Of a stretch of 5,974 nt of DNA, positions 1 to 5,809 are shown in pieces (positions within the stretch are counted from its first letter, which is position 1; each line of letters opens with the position of its first letter). The DNA lies in assembly GCA_016763045.1 (NCBI GenBank), contig JAESUN010000011.1, forward strand, positions 1 through 5,974. Reading direction: 5' to 3'. This stretch comes from Opitutaceae bacterium. GTDB lineage: Bacteria; Verrucomicrobiota; Verrucomicrobiia; Opitutales; Opitutaceae. The notes below the pieces were generated by a model, which saw only the letters and a program-made list of their open reading frames with translations, was not told where the DNA came from and searched no databases. The position numbers were made by a program, and so were the translations under genes.

Positions 1-122
1 AGCCTCCTGGAACATTTTGGACAAATATGCCTGAAAACACCTTCCTCCACACCATCCCCACAGGAAACACAGCTACGAGGAAAGAGCACATCCAAGACCT
101 GATTTAACCACTTCACCCCCAT
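1..122 (-). CDS. comF: ComF-type double zinc ribbon/phosphoribosyltransferase protein, N-terminal fragment
   Basis: This is the first 40 codons of a gene that runs off the left edge of the window. The ATG at 122 is preceded by a good Shine-Dalgarno match (AAGAGG, about 5 nt upstream), which fixes the start. The visible protein opens with a hydrophobic stretch (WLNQVLDVLFP) followed by two CxxC pairs, C18/C21 and C34/C37. This is the N-terminal zinc-ribbon layout of the ComF/GntX family, which normally continues into a type I phosphoribosyltransferase domain. In naturally competent bacteria ComF acts in DNA uptake or processing; in many others its role is unknown. It starts 18 nt after the truA stop, so it is probably the last visible gene of the minus-strand operon. 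The phosphoribosyltransferase domain lies outside the window, so the family call rests on the zinc ribbon alone. Confidence 0.72.
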   Translation of the reverse strand, partial: MGVKWLNQVLDVLFPRSCVSCGDGVEEGVFRHICPKCSRR

Positions 123-140
123 TTTACCTCTTCTTTTTCC

Positions 141-869
141 TCAGTATTTTACTTTTTCCAAGAACAAACCTTGGGCCGGAGCCGTTCGAACCAAAGAAAC
201 CCGTTTTTGATTCTTCAGTATTTCGTATAAATCCGTGGGGGTCAGCTTACCTTGCCCGACATTCACCAAAGCTCCCGTTAAACTTCTTACCATTTTGTAC
301 AAGAATCCACTTCCCTCTGCAGTGACAGAGATATGTCGCCCCCGTTCATTAACTGACAGCACCCTCAAATCTTTGATCGTATCAACCTTATCCCCGTTAA
401 AAAGTGAGAAAGCTACAAAATCATGCTTCCCTACTAACAAATCAGCCGCTTTTTGCATCTTGGCCAAATCAAGCGATCGATCAATCGACCAACAGTAAGA
501 GGTCTTAAAAGGATCAGCAGTCCCACGATAGATATAATACCGATATTCTTTTCCTTTGGCCCCATACCGTGCATGAAAAGATTCTGGAACCAATTTCGCT
601 GATTTAATCTGAATCGACACCGGCAGTAATGCCCGAAAAGCCGCTAATAATCTTCCCGAATCATGCCTCCATGAGGCATCAAAATGAAAGACCTGACCAC
701 GCGCATGGACTCCAGTATCAGTTCTTCCACTACCATGAATTCGTATTCGTTTTTCAAAAATAGTCTTCAAGGATTTTTCGATAACATCCTGCACTGCTTC
801 CGAGTTCTTTTGGCTCTGCCATCCATGGAAGCCACTTCCATCATATGCACATACACATTTCCAACGCAT
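141..869 (-). CDS. truA: tRNA pseudouridine(38-40) synthase TruA
   Basis: TruA isomerises uridines 38, 39 and 40 in the tRNA anticodon stem-loop to pseudouridine in the cytoplasm. The 242-residue protein has the usual family length and is complete. Visible family motifs are YDGSGFHGWQ at 9-18, GSGRTDTGVHA at 46-56 with the catalytic aspartate D51, FHARYGAKGKEYRYYI near 98-113, GKHDFVAF at 147-154, and GSGFLYKMVR at 186-195 leading into the GxLVxVGxGK segment. The C-terminal APAQGLFL around 230-237 closes the fold as expected. The ATG at 869 lies one base after the ruvX stop, so the two genes are almost certainly translationally coupled. The G-rich end of ruvX (GGGG, about 9 nt upstream) can serve as the ribosome binding site. 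Confidence 0.96.
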   Translation of the reverse strand: MRWKCVCAYDGSGFHGWQSQKNSEAVQDVIEKSLKTIFEKRIRIHGSGRTDTGVHARGQVFHFDASWRHDSGRLLAAFRALLPVSIQIKSAKLVPESFHARYGAKGKEYRYYIYRGTADPFKTSYCWSIDRSLDLAKMQKAADLLVGKHDFVAFSLFNGDKVDTIKDLRVLSVNERGRHISVTAEGSGFLYKMVRSLTGALVNVGQGKLTPTDLYEILKNQKRVSLVRTAPAQGLFLEKVKY

Positions 870-870
870 C

Positions 871-1311
871 TTACTCAGCCCCGCCCTCGTTAAAATTTAA
901 AAAGTCATTTCTCTGATCAAGGAAATCTTGTAAGATCAAACAAGCAGACATCGAATCAAGCTTACCTGATCGACGAAATTCATCATCGCGACCTTTTTTG
1001 AGATGCTTCGAAGCTTCATCACTGGTCAAGCGTTCGTCAATTCGATGAGTCGGCAATTGAAACAAGCTCCATAGTTTTTCAATAAACAGATCGACCTCCT
1101 TCGCTTTAAACCCAATCGATCCATCCATATTATAGGGATAACCCACAACCAAATCTGTGATTTTTCGCTGATGGATGATCTCTGTCATTTTTGCGAACCG
1201 TTCGGCAACAGATACCTCTGTTAAAGCAGGCAACGGAGTAGCGACTCCGATTTCATCTCCGAAACTGAGTCCTATTCGACGTTCCCCATAATCAATCCCT
1301 AAGCACCTCAT
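871..1311 (-). CDS. ruvX: Holliday junction resolvase-like / pre-16S rRNA nuclease YqgF (RuvX)
   Basis: This is a small RNase H-fold nuclease of the YqgF/RuvX family. The E. coli member is linked to processing of the 16S rRNA 5' end; a Holliday-junction role was proposed from structure. With the ATG at 1311 the protein has 146 residues, normal for the family. Motifs in order are GIDYGERRIGLS (5-16, acidic D7), VVGYPYNMDGS (55-65, where most relatives have VGLPLNMDGS), DERLTSDEA (92-100, E93) and LDSMSACLILQDFL (118-131, D119). I chose ATG 1311 over the in-frame GTG at 1323 because family members begin MR-x-LGIDYG and a GAGTGG site lies 8 nt upstream. The GTG has no ribosome site. The gene follows the guanylyltransferase by 29 nt and abuts truA, so it sits inside an operon. 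Confidence 0.93.
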   Translation of the reverse strand: MRCLGIDYGERRIGLSFGDEIGVATPLPALTEVSVAERFAKMTEIIHQRKITDLVVGYPYNMDGSIGFKAKEVDLFIEKLWSLFQLPTHRIDERLTSDEASKHLKKGRDDEFRRSGKLDSMSACLILQDFLDQRNDFLNFNEGGAE

Positions 1312-1340
1312 ATATAACACCACTCATACACATTTTTTGA

Positions 1341-2429
1341 CTATAAAAATTTCTTGTATTTCTCATCCTTACCCAATCTCTCTACCAGATTTTTAATCTT
1401 CTGCGAATCAGACCGTCGACAGACCAATGTCGCATCCGCTGTCCTTACCACAATTAAATCATCCACTCCTACCAACGCGATCAAATGCTCGTCAGACGAT
1501 ATCACTAAGTTGTGACTCCCTTCCTCAATCACAACAGAGCCTTTCGTTGTATTTCCGTCCGAATCAGCTGTTGAATGCCTAACAATAGCACCCCATTCCC
1601 CCACATCGTCCCAGTCAAAGTTGGCAGGAACTGTCACGACGTTATCCGCTTTTTCCATGACAGCATAGTCGATAGAAATCTTCTGTAATTCAGGAAAAAA
1701 ATCTGCCAACGCTTTCAACAAAGAGGTTCCCGCTTTCACTTCTTGTTCTATTTCAAGAAAACCGGAATACAGTTCTGGCACATGACTCTTAAGTGCCTGT
1801 TCAATGGCATTGACCTGCCAAATAAACATCCCCCCATTCCATAAATATTCCATCGAACTGACGTACCCCTTTGCCGTTTCCAGATCTGGCTTCTCCACGA
1901 ACCGCTCAACCCTACAAATAGAATGCCCTTCGATTCTTTCGATTTCTTCTCCCTGGTGAATATACCCATAACCAGTAGCAGGTTCCGTAGGCACAATACC
2001 GATAGTGACCAAAACATCATTTTTTTCCGCTGCTCCGAAGGCACTGTTTAAAACAGAATGAAACGCATCTTGATCGTAGATAATATGATCTGCTGGCAAG
2101 ATAGCAAAGACGCCCTCAGGATTTCGCTGTTTAATCAAAAAAGTAGCCAACGCAACTGCGGCAGCCGTATCACGCCCTACCGGCTCCGCAACCACATTTT
2201 CTTTTAAGAGTTGAGGACAGACATCCAAGACAGCATCCCGCTGAACACTATTGGTTAAAACAAAAACATTCTCAATTGGGACAAACCCAGAAAGTCGCTC
2301 AACCGTTTGATTAAGCATGGAGGAATCCCCGACAATAGGTAAGAGCTGCTTGGGTCGCCGCAAACGGCTCTGGGGCCAGAATCGCTCACCCTTCCCACCT
2401 GCCATGATGACAATATATCGTTCTATCAT
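1341..2429 (-). CDS. manC: Mannose-1-phosphate guanylyltransferase (GDP-mannose pyrophosphorylase)
   Basis: The enzyme joins mannose-1-phosphate and GTP to give GDP-mannose and pyrophosphate, a cytoplasmic step that feeds mannosylated surface polysaccharides and GDP-fucose-type sugars. Counted from ATG 2429 it has 362 residues. Visible motifs are the nucleotide loop AGGKGERFWP (10-19), RPKQLLP (25-31), EPVGRDTAAA (82-91), LPADH (111-115), GYGYI (153-157), VEKP (178-181), WNGGMFIW (197-204), SIDYAVMEK (252-260) and FDWDDVGEW (271-279). It is the single-domain form, without the C-terminal cupin phosphomannose isomerase domain of bifunctional AlgA/ManC enzymes, so isomerase activity must come from elsewhere. 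An in-frame TTG at 2444 would add five residues. ATG 2429 fits the family better, and neither start has a convincing ribosome site. It is the first gene of the minus-strand operon. Confidence 0.93.
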   Translation of the reverse strand: MIERYIVIMAGGKGERFWPQSRLRRPKQLLPIVGDSSMLNQTVERLSGFVPIENVFVLTNSVQRDAVLDVCPQLLKENVVAEPVGRDTAAAVALATFLIKQRNPEGVFAILPADHIIYDQDAFHSVLNSAFGAAEKNDVLVTIGIVPTEPATGYGYIHQGEEIERIEGHSICRVERFVEKPDLETAKGYVSSMEYLWNGGMFIWQVNAIEQALKSHVPELYSGFLEIEQEVKAGTSLLKALADFFPELQKISIDYAVMEKADNVVTVPANFDWDDVGEWGAIVRHSTADSDGNTTKGSVVIEEGSHNLVISSDEHLIALVGVDDLIVVRTADATLVCRRSDSQKIKNLVERLGKDEKYKKFL

Positions 2430-2546
2430 GGTCAAGCTATCCAACGAGTCACTCGAAGGGTCAATCGATAAAGAGAACTCGATTCTTTTTGATTTAGCCC
2501 TTTATTTCCCGATGACACTTAGTTTTACACCCTTCTAAACATCCCA
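2430..2546. promoter_or_regulatory. Divergent promoter region between manC and the moeB-rhodanese gene
   Basis: This short AT-rich gap must hold the promoters of both divergent units. For the minus strand the best sigma70-like pair is TTGACC (2459-2464) and GATAGC (2436-2441) with a 17-nt spacer; its -10 box ends 6 nt before ATG 2429. For the plus strand the best pair is ATGACA (2512-2517) and TAAACA (2536-2541) with an 18-nt spacer, ending 5 nt before ATG 2547. The -35 boxes match consensus in five of six positions, but both -10 boxes match only three of six, so the exact boxes are guesses. That promoters lie here is inferred from gene orientation. No terminator or riboswitch-like fold is evident. 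Confidence 0.4.
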
Positions 2547-3722
2547 ATGAAAACCAACCCTCAACCGAGTCATCTCTCATCTTCTGAAACAGCTCGATAT
2601 AGTAGGCATATCCTTTTGCAGGAGATAGGGGTCTCCGGACAGGAAAAACTAAAGGCTTCCAAGGTCCTCATCATCGGAGTCGGCGGCCTGGGTGGCCCAG
2701 TGGCCCTTTATCTAACAGCTTCCGGCATAGGGACTCTCGGTTTAGTGGATTTTGATCAAGTAGAGCTTCATAATCTGCAACGTCAGATTCTATTTGGAAC
2801 AAAAGATGTGGGGATAGAAAAAACAGCTATCGCGAATGAACGACTAAACGAAATAAACCCACATACACAGATCCACACATATCCATACAAAGTAACAGCA
2901 GACAACGCCCTCGATCTGTTTTCAGCATACGATCTCATTATCGATTGCACCGACAATTTCCCCACTCGGTACTTGATCACAGATGCAGCTTACCTGACAG
3001 GCAAACCGATCATCCACGGAAGTCTTTTCAAATTCGAAGGACAAGTAAGCCTCTTTCACCCCCATCAAAAGGGGCCTTGCTACCGATGCCTCTTCCCCAA
3101 TCCACCTGCTCCTGGCTCAGTCCCCAATTGTGGAGAAGCAGGTGTAATGGGCGCACTTTGTGGAATTATTGGCAGTTTCCAAGCAATGGAAGCTATCAAA
3201 TTCATCGCTGGGTTCGGAGAATCTTTACTGGAACGCCTCCTTCTAGTTGACGCACTCTCCATGCAATTCCAAACGATCAAATCAAAGAAAAACCCTCATT
3301 GCCCACTTTGTGGTTTCGATTCAAAAATCACCCATTTAAATCCAAAAGACTACAGCCAACACTGTGAAATAGACATGCAAGACCAAACAGAAAACAACGA
3401 CTACCCACTCGAAATCGATCCGTCTGAAGCAACCCATTTAATCGAAAACGACTCTAACGTCATCCTGTTGGACGTCAGAGAACCCATGGAATTACAGATT
3501 TGTTGTATTGAAAAATCAATCTGTATTCCGATGGGACAAATAGAAAAAAGGCTCAACGAGCTCCCGAAAGACAAACACATCCTGGCTATCTGCCACCACG
3601 GAATGCGCAGCATGAATGTCACGCAATTTCTTCGCTCTCAAGGGTTTTCCTCCGTCACAAGTATAAGAGGTGGAATCGACGCATGGGCAAGACAGATAGA
3701 CCCCTCTCTCCAAACCTACTAG
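2547..3722 (+). CDS. moeB: MoeB/ThiF-type adenylyltransferase fused to a rhodanese sulfurtransferase domain
   Basis: This two-domain enzyme of 391 residues probably adenylates the C-terminal glycine of a ubiquitin-like sulfur carrier (MoaD or ThiS type) and supplies sulfur as a rhodanese persulfide. Residues 15-275 form the E1-like domain: RYSRHILLQEIG (17-28), the ATP loop GVGGLGG (44-50), HNLQRQILF (75-83) with the adenylation arginine R79, and DCTDNFPTRY (133-142) with D137. Zinc ligands are CYRC (C178, C181) and CPLC (C252, C255). C195 in VPNCGEAGV sits where MOCS3/Uba4 carry their thioester cysteine. Residues 286-391 are a rhodanese domain with active-site loop C349-HHGMR-S355 and the closing motif RGGIDAWARQ. 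No moa, mob or thi genes are in the window, so the partner pathway (molybdopterin, thiamin or tRNA thiolation) cannot be decided. No Shine-Dalgarno site precedes the ATG. Confidence 0.92.
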   Translation: MKTNPQPSHLSSSETARYSRHILLQEIGVSGQEKLKASKVLIIGVGGLGGPVALYLTASGIGTLGLVDFDQVELHNLQRQILFGTKDVGIEKTAIANERLNEINPHTQIHTYPYKVTADNALDLFSAYDLIIDCTDNFPTRYLITDAAYLTGKPIIHGSLFKFEGQVSLFHPHQKGPCYRCLFPNPPAPGSVPNCGEAGVMGALCGIIGSFQAMEAIKFIAGFGESLLERLLLVDALSMQFQTIKSKKNPHCPLCGFDSKITHLNPKDYSQHCEIDMQDQTENNDYPLEIDPSEATHLIENDSNVILLDVREPMELQICCIEKSICIPMGQIEKRLNELPKDKHILAICHHGMRSMNVTQFLRSQGFSSVTSIRGGIDAWARQIDPSLQTY

Positions 3723-3737
3723 GAATAAGAAACAAAA

Positions 3738-3770
3738 AAATACCGACACCCAAAAAGATGATCGGTATTT
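3738..3770. terminator. Bidirectional hairpin terminator between convergent genes
   Basis: A perfect 9-bp inverted repeat, AAATACCGA (3738-3746) and TCGGTATTT (3762-3770), surrounds a 15-nt loop. It lies 15 nt after the moeB-rhodanese stop and about 24 nt beyond the stop of the convergent DUF5069-type gene. Read on the minus strand, the stem runs straight into seven U residues (complement of 3734-3740), giving a classic intrinsic terminator for the DUF5069 unit. On the plus strand the U tract (TTTGATTTC) is weaker but may still act for moeB. Confidence 0.75.
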
Positions 3771-3794
3771 GATTTCAAAAACAAAAAAGACTTT

Positions 3795-4238
3795 TTATTT
3801 CAATTCTGCGTCGTGGAAATCATTCCACATATCCAGGTTATTGAGATTAATGGCATCCAATATCGACCCATCATCGGCGATATTGGCATCTGCTAAAATC
3901 GCTTTGCGGGTTTCATCATCGTGATTGAATCCGGTAACGCTGCTATTAAAAGCATCGATCGATGCTTGATCCAGTTTCGCACCTGGCTGCTCCTTGATCC
4001 AAGCCTCAAACTGCGGGTAATTAGGGCGATTATTTTTAATGAAATCGACCACTGCTTCAGCAGTCAGACCTAAAGCATCAATAGTCATTTGATCATAACC
4101 CTGCCCAATTCCCGGATAGGCTGCGCCTAGTTTACCAACACATTCAAGAGAAACCTTCAGCCAAAGCCGAGGAAGATGAAGAACGCCGAGAGGACCTGCT
4201 GTCCCCGAACTGATCATAGGTATAATTGAATTACTCAT
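3795..4238 (-). CDS. DUF5069-type small protein of unknown function
   Basis: This is a 147-residue protein counted from ATG 4238. It resembles proteins I recall as DUF5069, seen mostly in Verrucomicrobia and relatives; their function is not known to me. It opens with SNSIIPMISSGTAGPLGVLH, then RLWLKVSLE, a conserved-looking core YPGIGQGYDQM (41-51), NYPQFEAWIKEQPGAKLD (73-90), FNHDDETRKAIL (104-115) and a C-terminal LNNLDMWNDFHDAEL. There is no signal peptide, membrane segment or recognisable catalytic motif; it looks like a soluble, mostly helical cytoplasmic protein. The frame is open to a TTG at 4334 that overlaps the aminotransferase stop, but the extra 32 residues are not family-like and ATG 4238 matches the family start. 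No clear ribosome site precedes it. A 92-nt gap with its own promoter candidate separates it from the aminotransferase, and a good terminator follows. Confidence 0.82.
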   Translation of the reverse strand: MSNSIIPMISSGTAGPLGVLHLPRLWLKVSLECVGKLGAAYPGIGQGYDQMTIDALGLTAEAVVDFIKNNRPNYPQFEAWIKEQPGAKLDQASIDAFNSSVTGFNHDDETRKAILADANIADDGSILDAINLNNLDMWNDFHDAELK

Positions 4239-4277
4239 AATATATTTCTTTGAAGGGTTTAATTCTAAAAAAAAGAA

Positions 4278-4307
4278 ATTCTGCTCCCATAGAGATCCTT
4301 TAGTCAA
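4278..4307 (-). promoter_or_regulatory. Candidate sigma70-like promoter for the DUF5069-type gene
   Basis: On the minus strand TTGACT (4302-4307, five of six consensus bases) and CAGAAT (4278-4283, four of six) are separated by 18 nt. Transcription would start near 4270, leaving a leader of about 32 nt before ATG 4238. This would make the gene independently transcribed instead of only by readthrough from the aminotransferase. The match is fair and untested. Confidence 0.35.
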
Positions 4308-4330
4308 AGATAAACGAGGCTTTCTAACAA

Positions 4331-5242
4331 TCAAAAGGTACTGTCACCATAAGAATCTCTATAAGACTGCAGCCACTCGGTGTATTCCCACTTTACTTTC
4401 CGCGTCACCGAATCCTTCGAAACCGTATAACGAGTTTCATCAATATTTCTAACGGGAACAATATCACGGAGAGTCGCCGTCAAAAAGCACTCATCAAACT
4501 CTGCCAATTCTTCGACTTGAATCCTCTCCTCTCTCAATTCAATCCCTTCCGGAAGTGTAAGTTTATTCAGTATGATATTACGGGTTACTCCGTTCAATAT
4601 ACCACAATCAGACAAAGGGGTAACAAGGGTCTTCCCTTTCACAAAAAAGACATTGCTGGTAGAGGCCTCACAGACAGCTCCTTGATGATTCACCATCAAC
4701 ACGTCCTGTGCCCCACGTCTTCGAGCCTCCGCCAAGCTGACTATATTATTAAGATAATTTCCAGTTTTCCAAGCAGGGTTCAAGGAATCGACTGGGTTTC
4801 GCTTGAGCTCACGTGCAATGCTGAGGCAAATTCCCTCTTCCAAGAACTCCTCCGACAAAGGCTTCAAACGCTGAACCAGAATAACCCAAATAGGATCTAT
4901 GGAAACAGTGGGATCCAAGGCCAGAGGCCCCTCTCCTCTCGCCATTTGGAAACGCACATAGCAATCATCCCTCCATCCACTTCTCTCCTGGAAAGCTTCT
5001 ATCGTTCTCCCAATTTCATTTCTTAAGTCTTTCTCTGAGAGTTCAAGGCATATCCCCAGAGCATTTGCCGAATGGTTTAATCGTTCCCAATGCTCATCGA
5101 AAGCAACAAGGACTCCTTCAAACGTACGCCAAACTTCATAAATAGAGTCCCCATAAAGAAACCCTCTATTTAGCGGAGAGATAGACGCCGTTCGAGCATC
5201 GTGTAACTCCCCTCCCGTATTTGCCTGAATATAATTTTCCAC
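4331..5242 (-). CDS. Class IV PLP-dependent aminotransferase (BCAT / D-amino-acid transaminase-like)
   Basis: This is a fold-type IV pyridoxal-phosphate enzyme of 303 residues from GTG 5242. The core begins SISPLNRGFLYGDSIYEVWRT, followed by DEHWERLNHSA, whose arginine is the phosphate-binding position. The catalytic lysine is in NPAWKTGNYLNN (residue 159 from this start, 186 from the longer one). It is followed by the PLP-nitrogen glutamate in CEASTSNVF and the GILNGVTRNIIL phosphate-cup segment. The family includes IlvE, D-alanine transaminase and aminodeoxychorismate lyase; the GDSIYEVWRT motif resembles the D-amino-acid/branched-chain side, but the substrate cannot be fixed. A longer form from GTG 5323 is possible on paper, but that GTG lies in the 5' arm of a terminator hairpin and has no ribosome site, and the added 27 residues do not look like family sequence. 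GTG 5242 has only a weak GGA, 9 nt upstream. Confidence 0.88.
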   Translation of the reverse strand: MENYIQANTGGELHDARTASISPLNRGFLYGDSIYEVWRTFEGVLVAFDEHWERLNHSANALGICLELSEKDLRNEIGRTIEAFQERSGWRDDCYVRFQMARGEGPLALDPTVSIDPIWVILVQRLKPLSEEFLEEGICLSIARELKRNPVDSLNPAWKTGNYLNNIVSLAEARRRGAQDVLMVNHQGAVCEASTSNVFFVKGKTLVTPLSDCGILNGVTRNIILNKLTLPEGIELREERIQVEELAEFDECFLTATLRDIVPVRNIDETRYTVSKDSVTRKVKWEYTEWLQSYRDSYGDSTF

Positions 5243-5302
5243 TTCCCCATATCCGACAGACCCTCCCCTAGCTGTCCACCTCGAAACATCTCTGGGAACA
5301 AT

Positions 5303-5331
5303 AAAAAGCCCCTGCGTTTCCACAGAGGCTT
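5303..5331 (-). terminator. Rho-independent terminator of the coiled-coil/HTH gene
   Basis: Read on the minus strand, AAGCCTCTGTG (5321-5331) pairs with CGCAGGGGCTT (5306-5316) around a GAAA tetraloop. The stem has 11 bp including two G-U wobbles, and the T-rich stretch continues as TTTATT. It starts about 20 nt after the stop codon at 5351, a textbook position. It overlaps the GTG at 5323, the longest possible start of the next gene. An attenuator role for the aminotransferase is the alternative, but I see no competing antiterminator fold or leader peptide. Confidence 0.85.
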
Positions 5332-5350
5332 GATCGTAAAAATCAAAAGG

Positions 5351-5749
5351 CTATTTCTTTCTTTTCTTTATCAGCCCAGCTGCAATTTTAATATTCTGAA
5401 TCGTTGGAATAGATACAGCAAAATCCTTGGCTACTTTAAGTCCCTTTTCACCCGATTTTAACGCTTTAACAATGGAAGCTCTTAGCGCTGGCGTTATTGT
5501 AGTTCTTTTCTTACGCCCGCTACTCGAAGTAGATTTACTGATTTTTTTACCGCTCTTCTTTGCAGCTTTCGGAGAAGCTTTCCCACTCGGGCCAAGATCC
5601 ATCAAAGCTTTAATCAACCCCGCACGAGAAGAATAACCAAGCTTGGTATGAAGAGAAATAAGTTTCTTCTGTTCCGCTTCAATCTTCTTTTCTAGACTAG
5701 CGATCTTAGATTTATATCGAGCAATTTCTTTTATACTAGAACTTAACAT
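5351..5749 (-). CDS. Small basic coiled-coil plus helix-turn-helix protein, putative nucleoid-associated DNA-binding protein
   Basis: I do not recognise a named gene. The 132-residue protein has three parts. Residues 4-34 form a predicted coiled coil (heptad-like IKEIARYKSKIASLEKKIEAE), followed by LGYSSRAGLIKAL (37-49), which resembles the motif after the oligomerisation helix of H-NS-like proteins. Residues 57-83 are a Lys/Ser/Ala-rich linker (SPKAAKKSGKKISKS) like histone-tail or AT-hook-type regions. Residues 86-127 fit a helix-turn-helix of the resolvase/homeodomain-like type (IVKALKSGEKGLKVAKDF, then a recognition helix SIPTIQNIKIAAGL), ending in a basic tail. It is very basic, soluble and probably oligomeric on DNA. 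Similar small proteins occur, as I recall, in Verrucomicrobia. The ATG at 5749 has only a GAG placed too close to act as a normal ribosome site. An inverted repeat abuts the start codon and an intrinsic terminator follows the stop, so it may be monocistronic. Confidence 0.75.
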   Translation of the reverse strand: MLSSSIKEIARYKSKIASLEKKIEAEQKKLISLHTKLGYSSRAGLIKALMDLGPSGKASPKAAKKSGKKISKSTSSSGRKKRTTITPALRASIVKALKSGEKGLKVAKDFAVSIPTIQNIKIAAGLIKKRKK

Positions 5750-5808
5750 TTCTCTATTAAGTTTTTTTTAAAAAAAATATCAACTATTAATAATACTTAA
5801 GAAGAGAA
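5750..5808. repeat. Imperfect inverted repeat with a T8A8 core filling the intergenic gap
   Basis: The arms are TTCTCT-A-TTAAGT (5750-5762) and ACTTAA-GA-AGAGAA (5795-5808): 12 complementary pairs interrupted by a 1-by-2 internal mismatch. Between them lie the self-complementary tract T8A8 (5762-5777) and the palindrome TATTAATA (5785-5792). Together they cover nearly all of the gap between the upstream stop (5810-5812) and the start at 5749. It could be an operator, a bent or flexible AT-rich binding site, or an RNA fold at the ribosome site. AT-richness raises the odds that part of the symmetry is chance. Confidence 0.6.
5756..5783 (-). promoter_or_regulatory. Candidate promoter of the coiled-coil/HTH gene
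   Basis: On the minus strand TTGATA (5778-5783, five of six consensus bases) and CTTAAT (5756-5761, four of six) are separated by 16 nt consisting exactly of the T8A8 tract. The -10 box ends 6 nt before ATG 5749, so transcription would begin at or next to the start codon. This is a pattern match only; AT-rich DNA gives many such hits. Confidence 0.3.
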
Positions 5809-5809
5809 G

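Noticed and set aside
235..498. Plus-strand open frame opposite truA
   Set aside because: It is a shadow of the conserved truA coding sequence with no protein motif of its own.
1312..1323. GTG 1323 as the ruvX start
   Set aside because: It has no ribosome site and adds four residues ahead of the family-typical MR-x-LGIDYG start at 1311.
2445..2455. Perfect palindrome CGAGT-C-ACTCG in the manC leader region as an operator
   Set aside because: Five-base arms are too short to stand out from chance, and no second copy is seen in the divergent region.
4517..5026. Plus-strand open frame of 169 codons opposite the aminotransferase
   Set aside because: It is antisense to a gene with clear catalytic motifs, its translation shows no domain, and no ribosome site or promoter supports it.
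5321..5353. Amber readthrough fusing the coiled-coil/HTH protein to the aminotransferase, since both share one frame
   Set aside because: A strong terminator hairpin lies in the junction and nothing suggests a programmed recoding signal. The shared frame is adequately explained by chance.
5762..5777. T8A8 tract as an intrinsic terminator for the gene at the right edge
   Set aside because: No GC-containing stem precedes the T run on the minus strand; the only fold is the AT-rich inverted repeat, which would be weak as a terminator.
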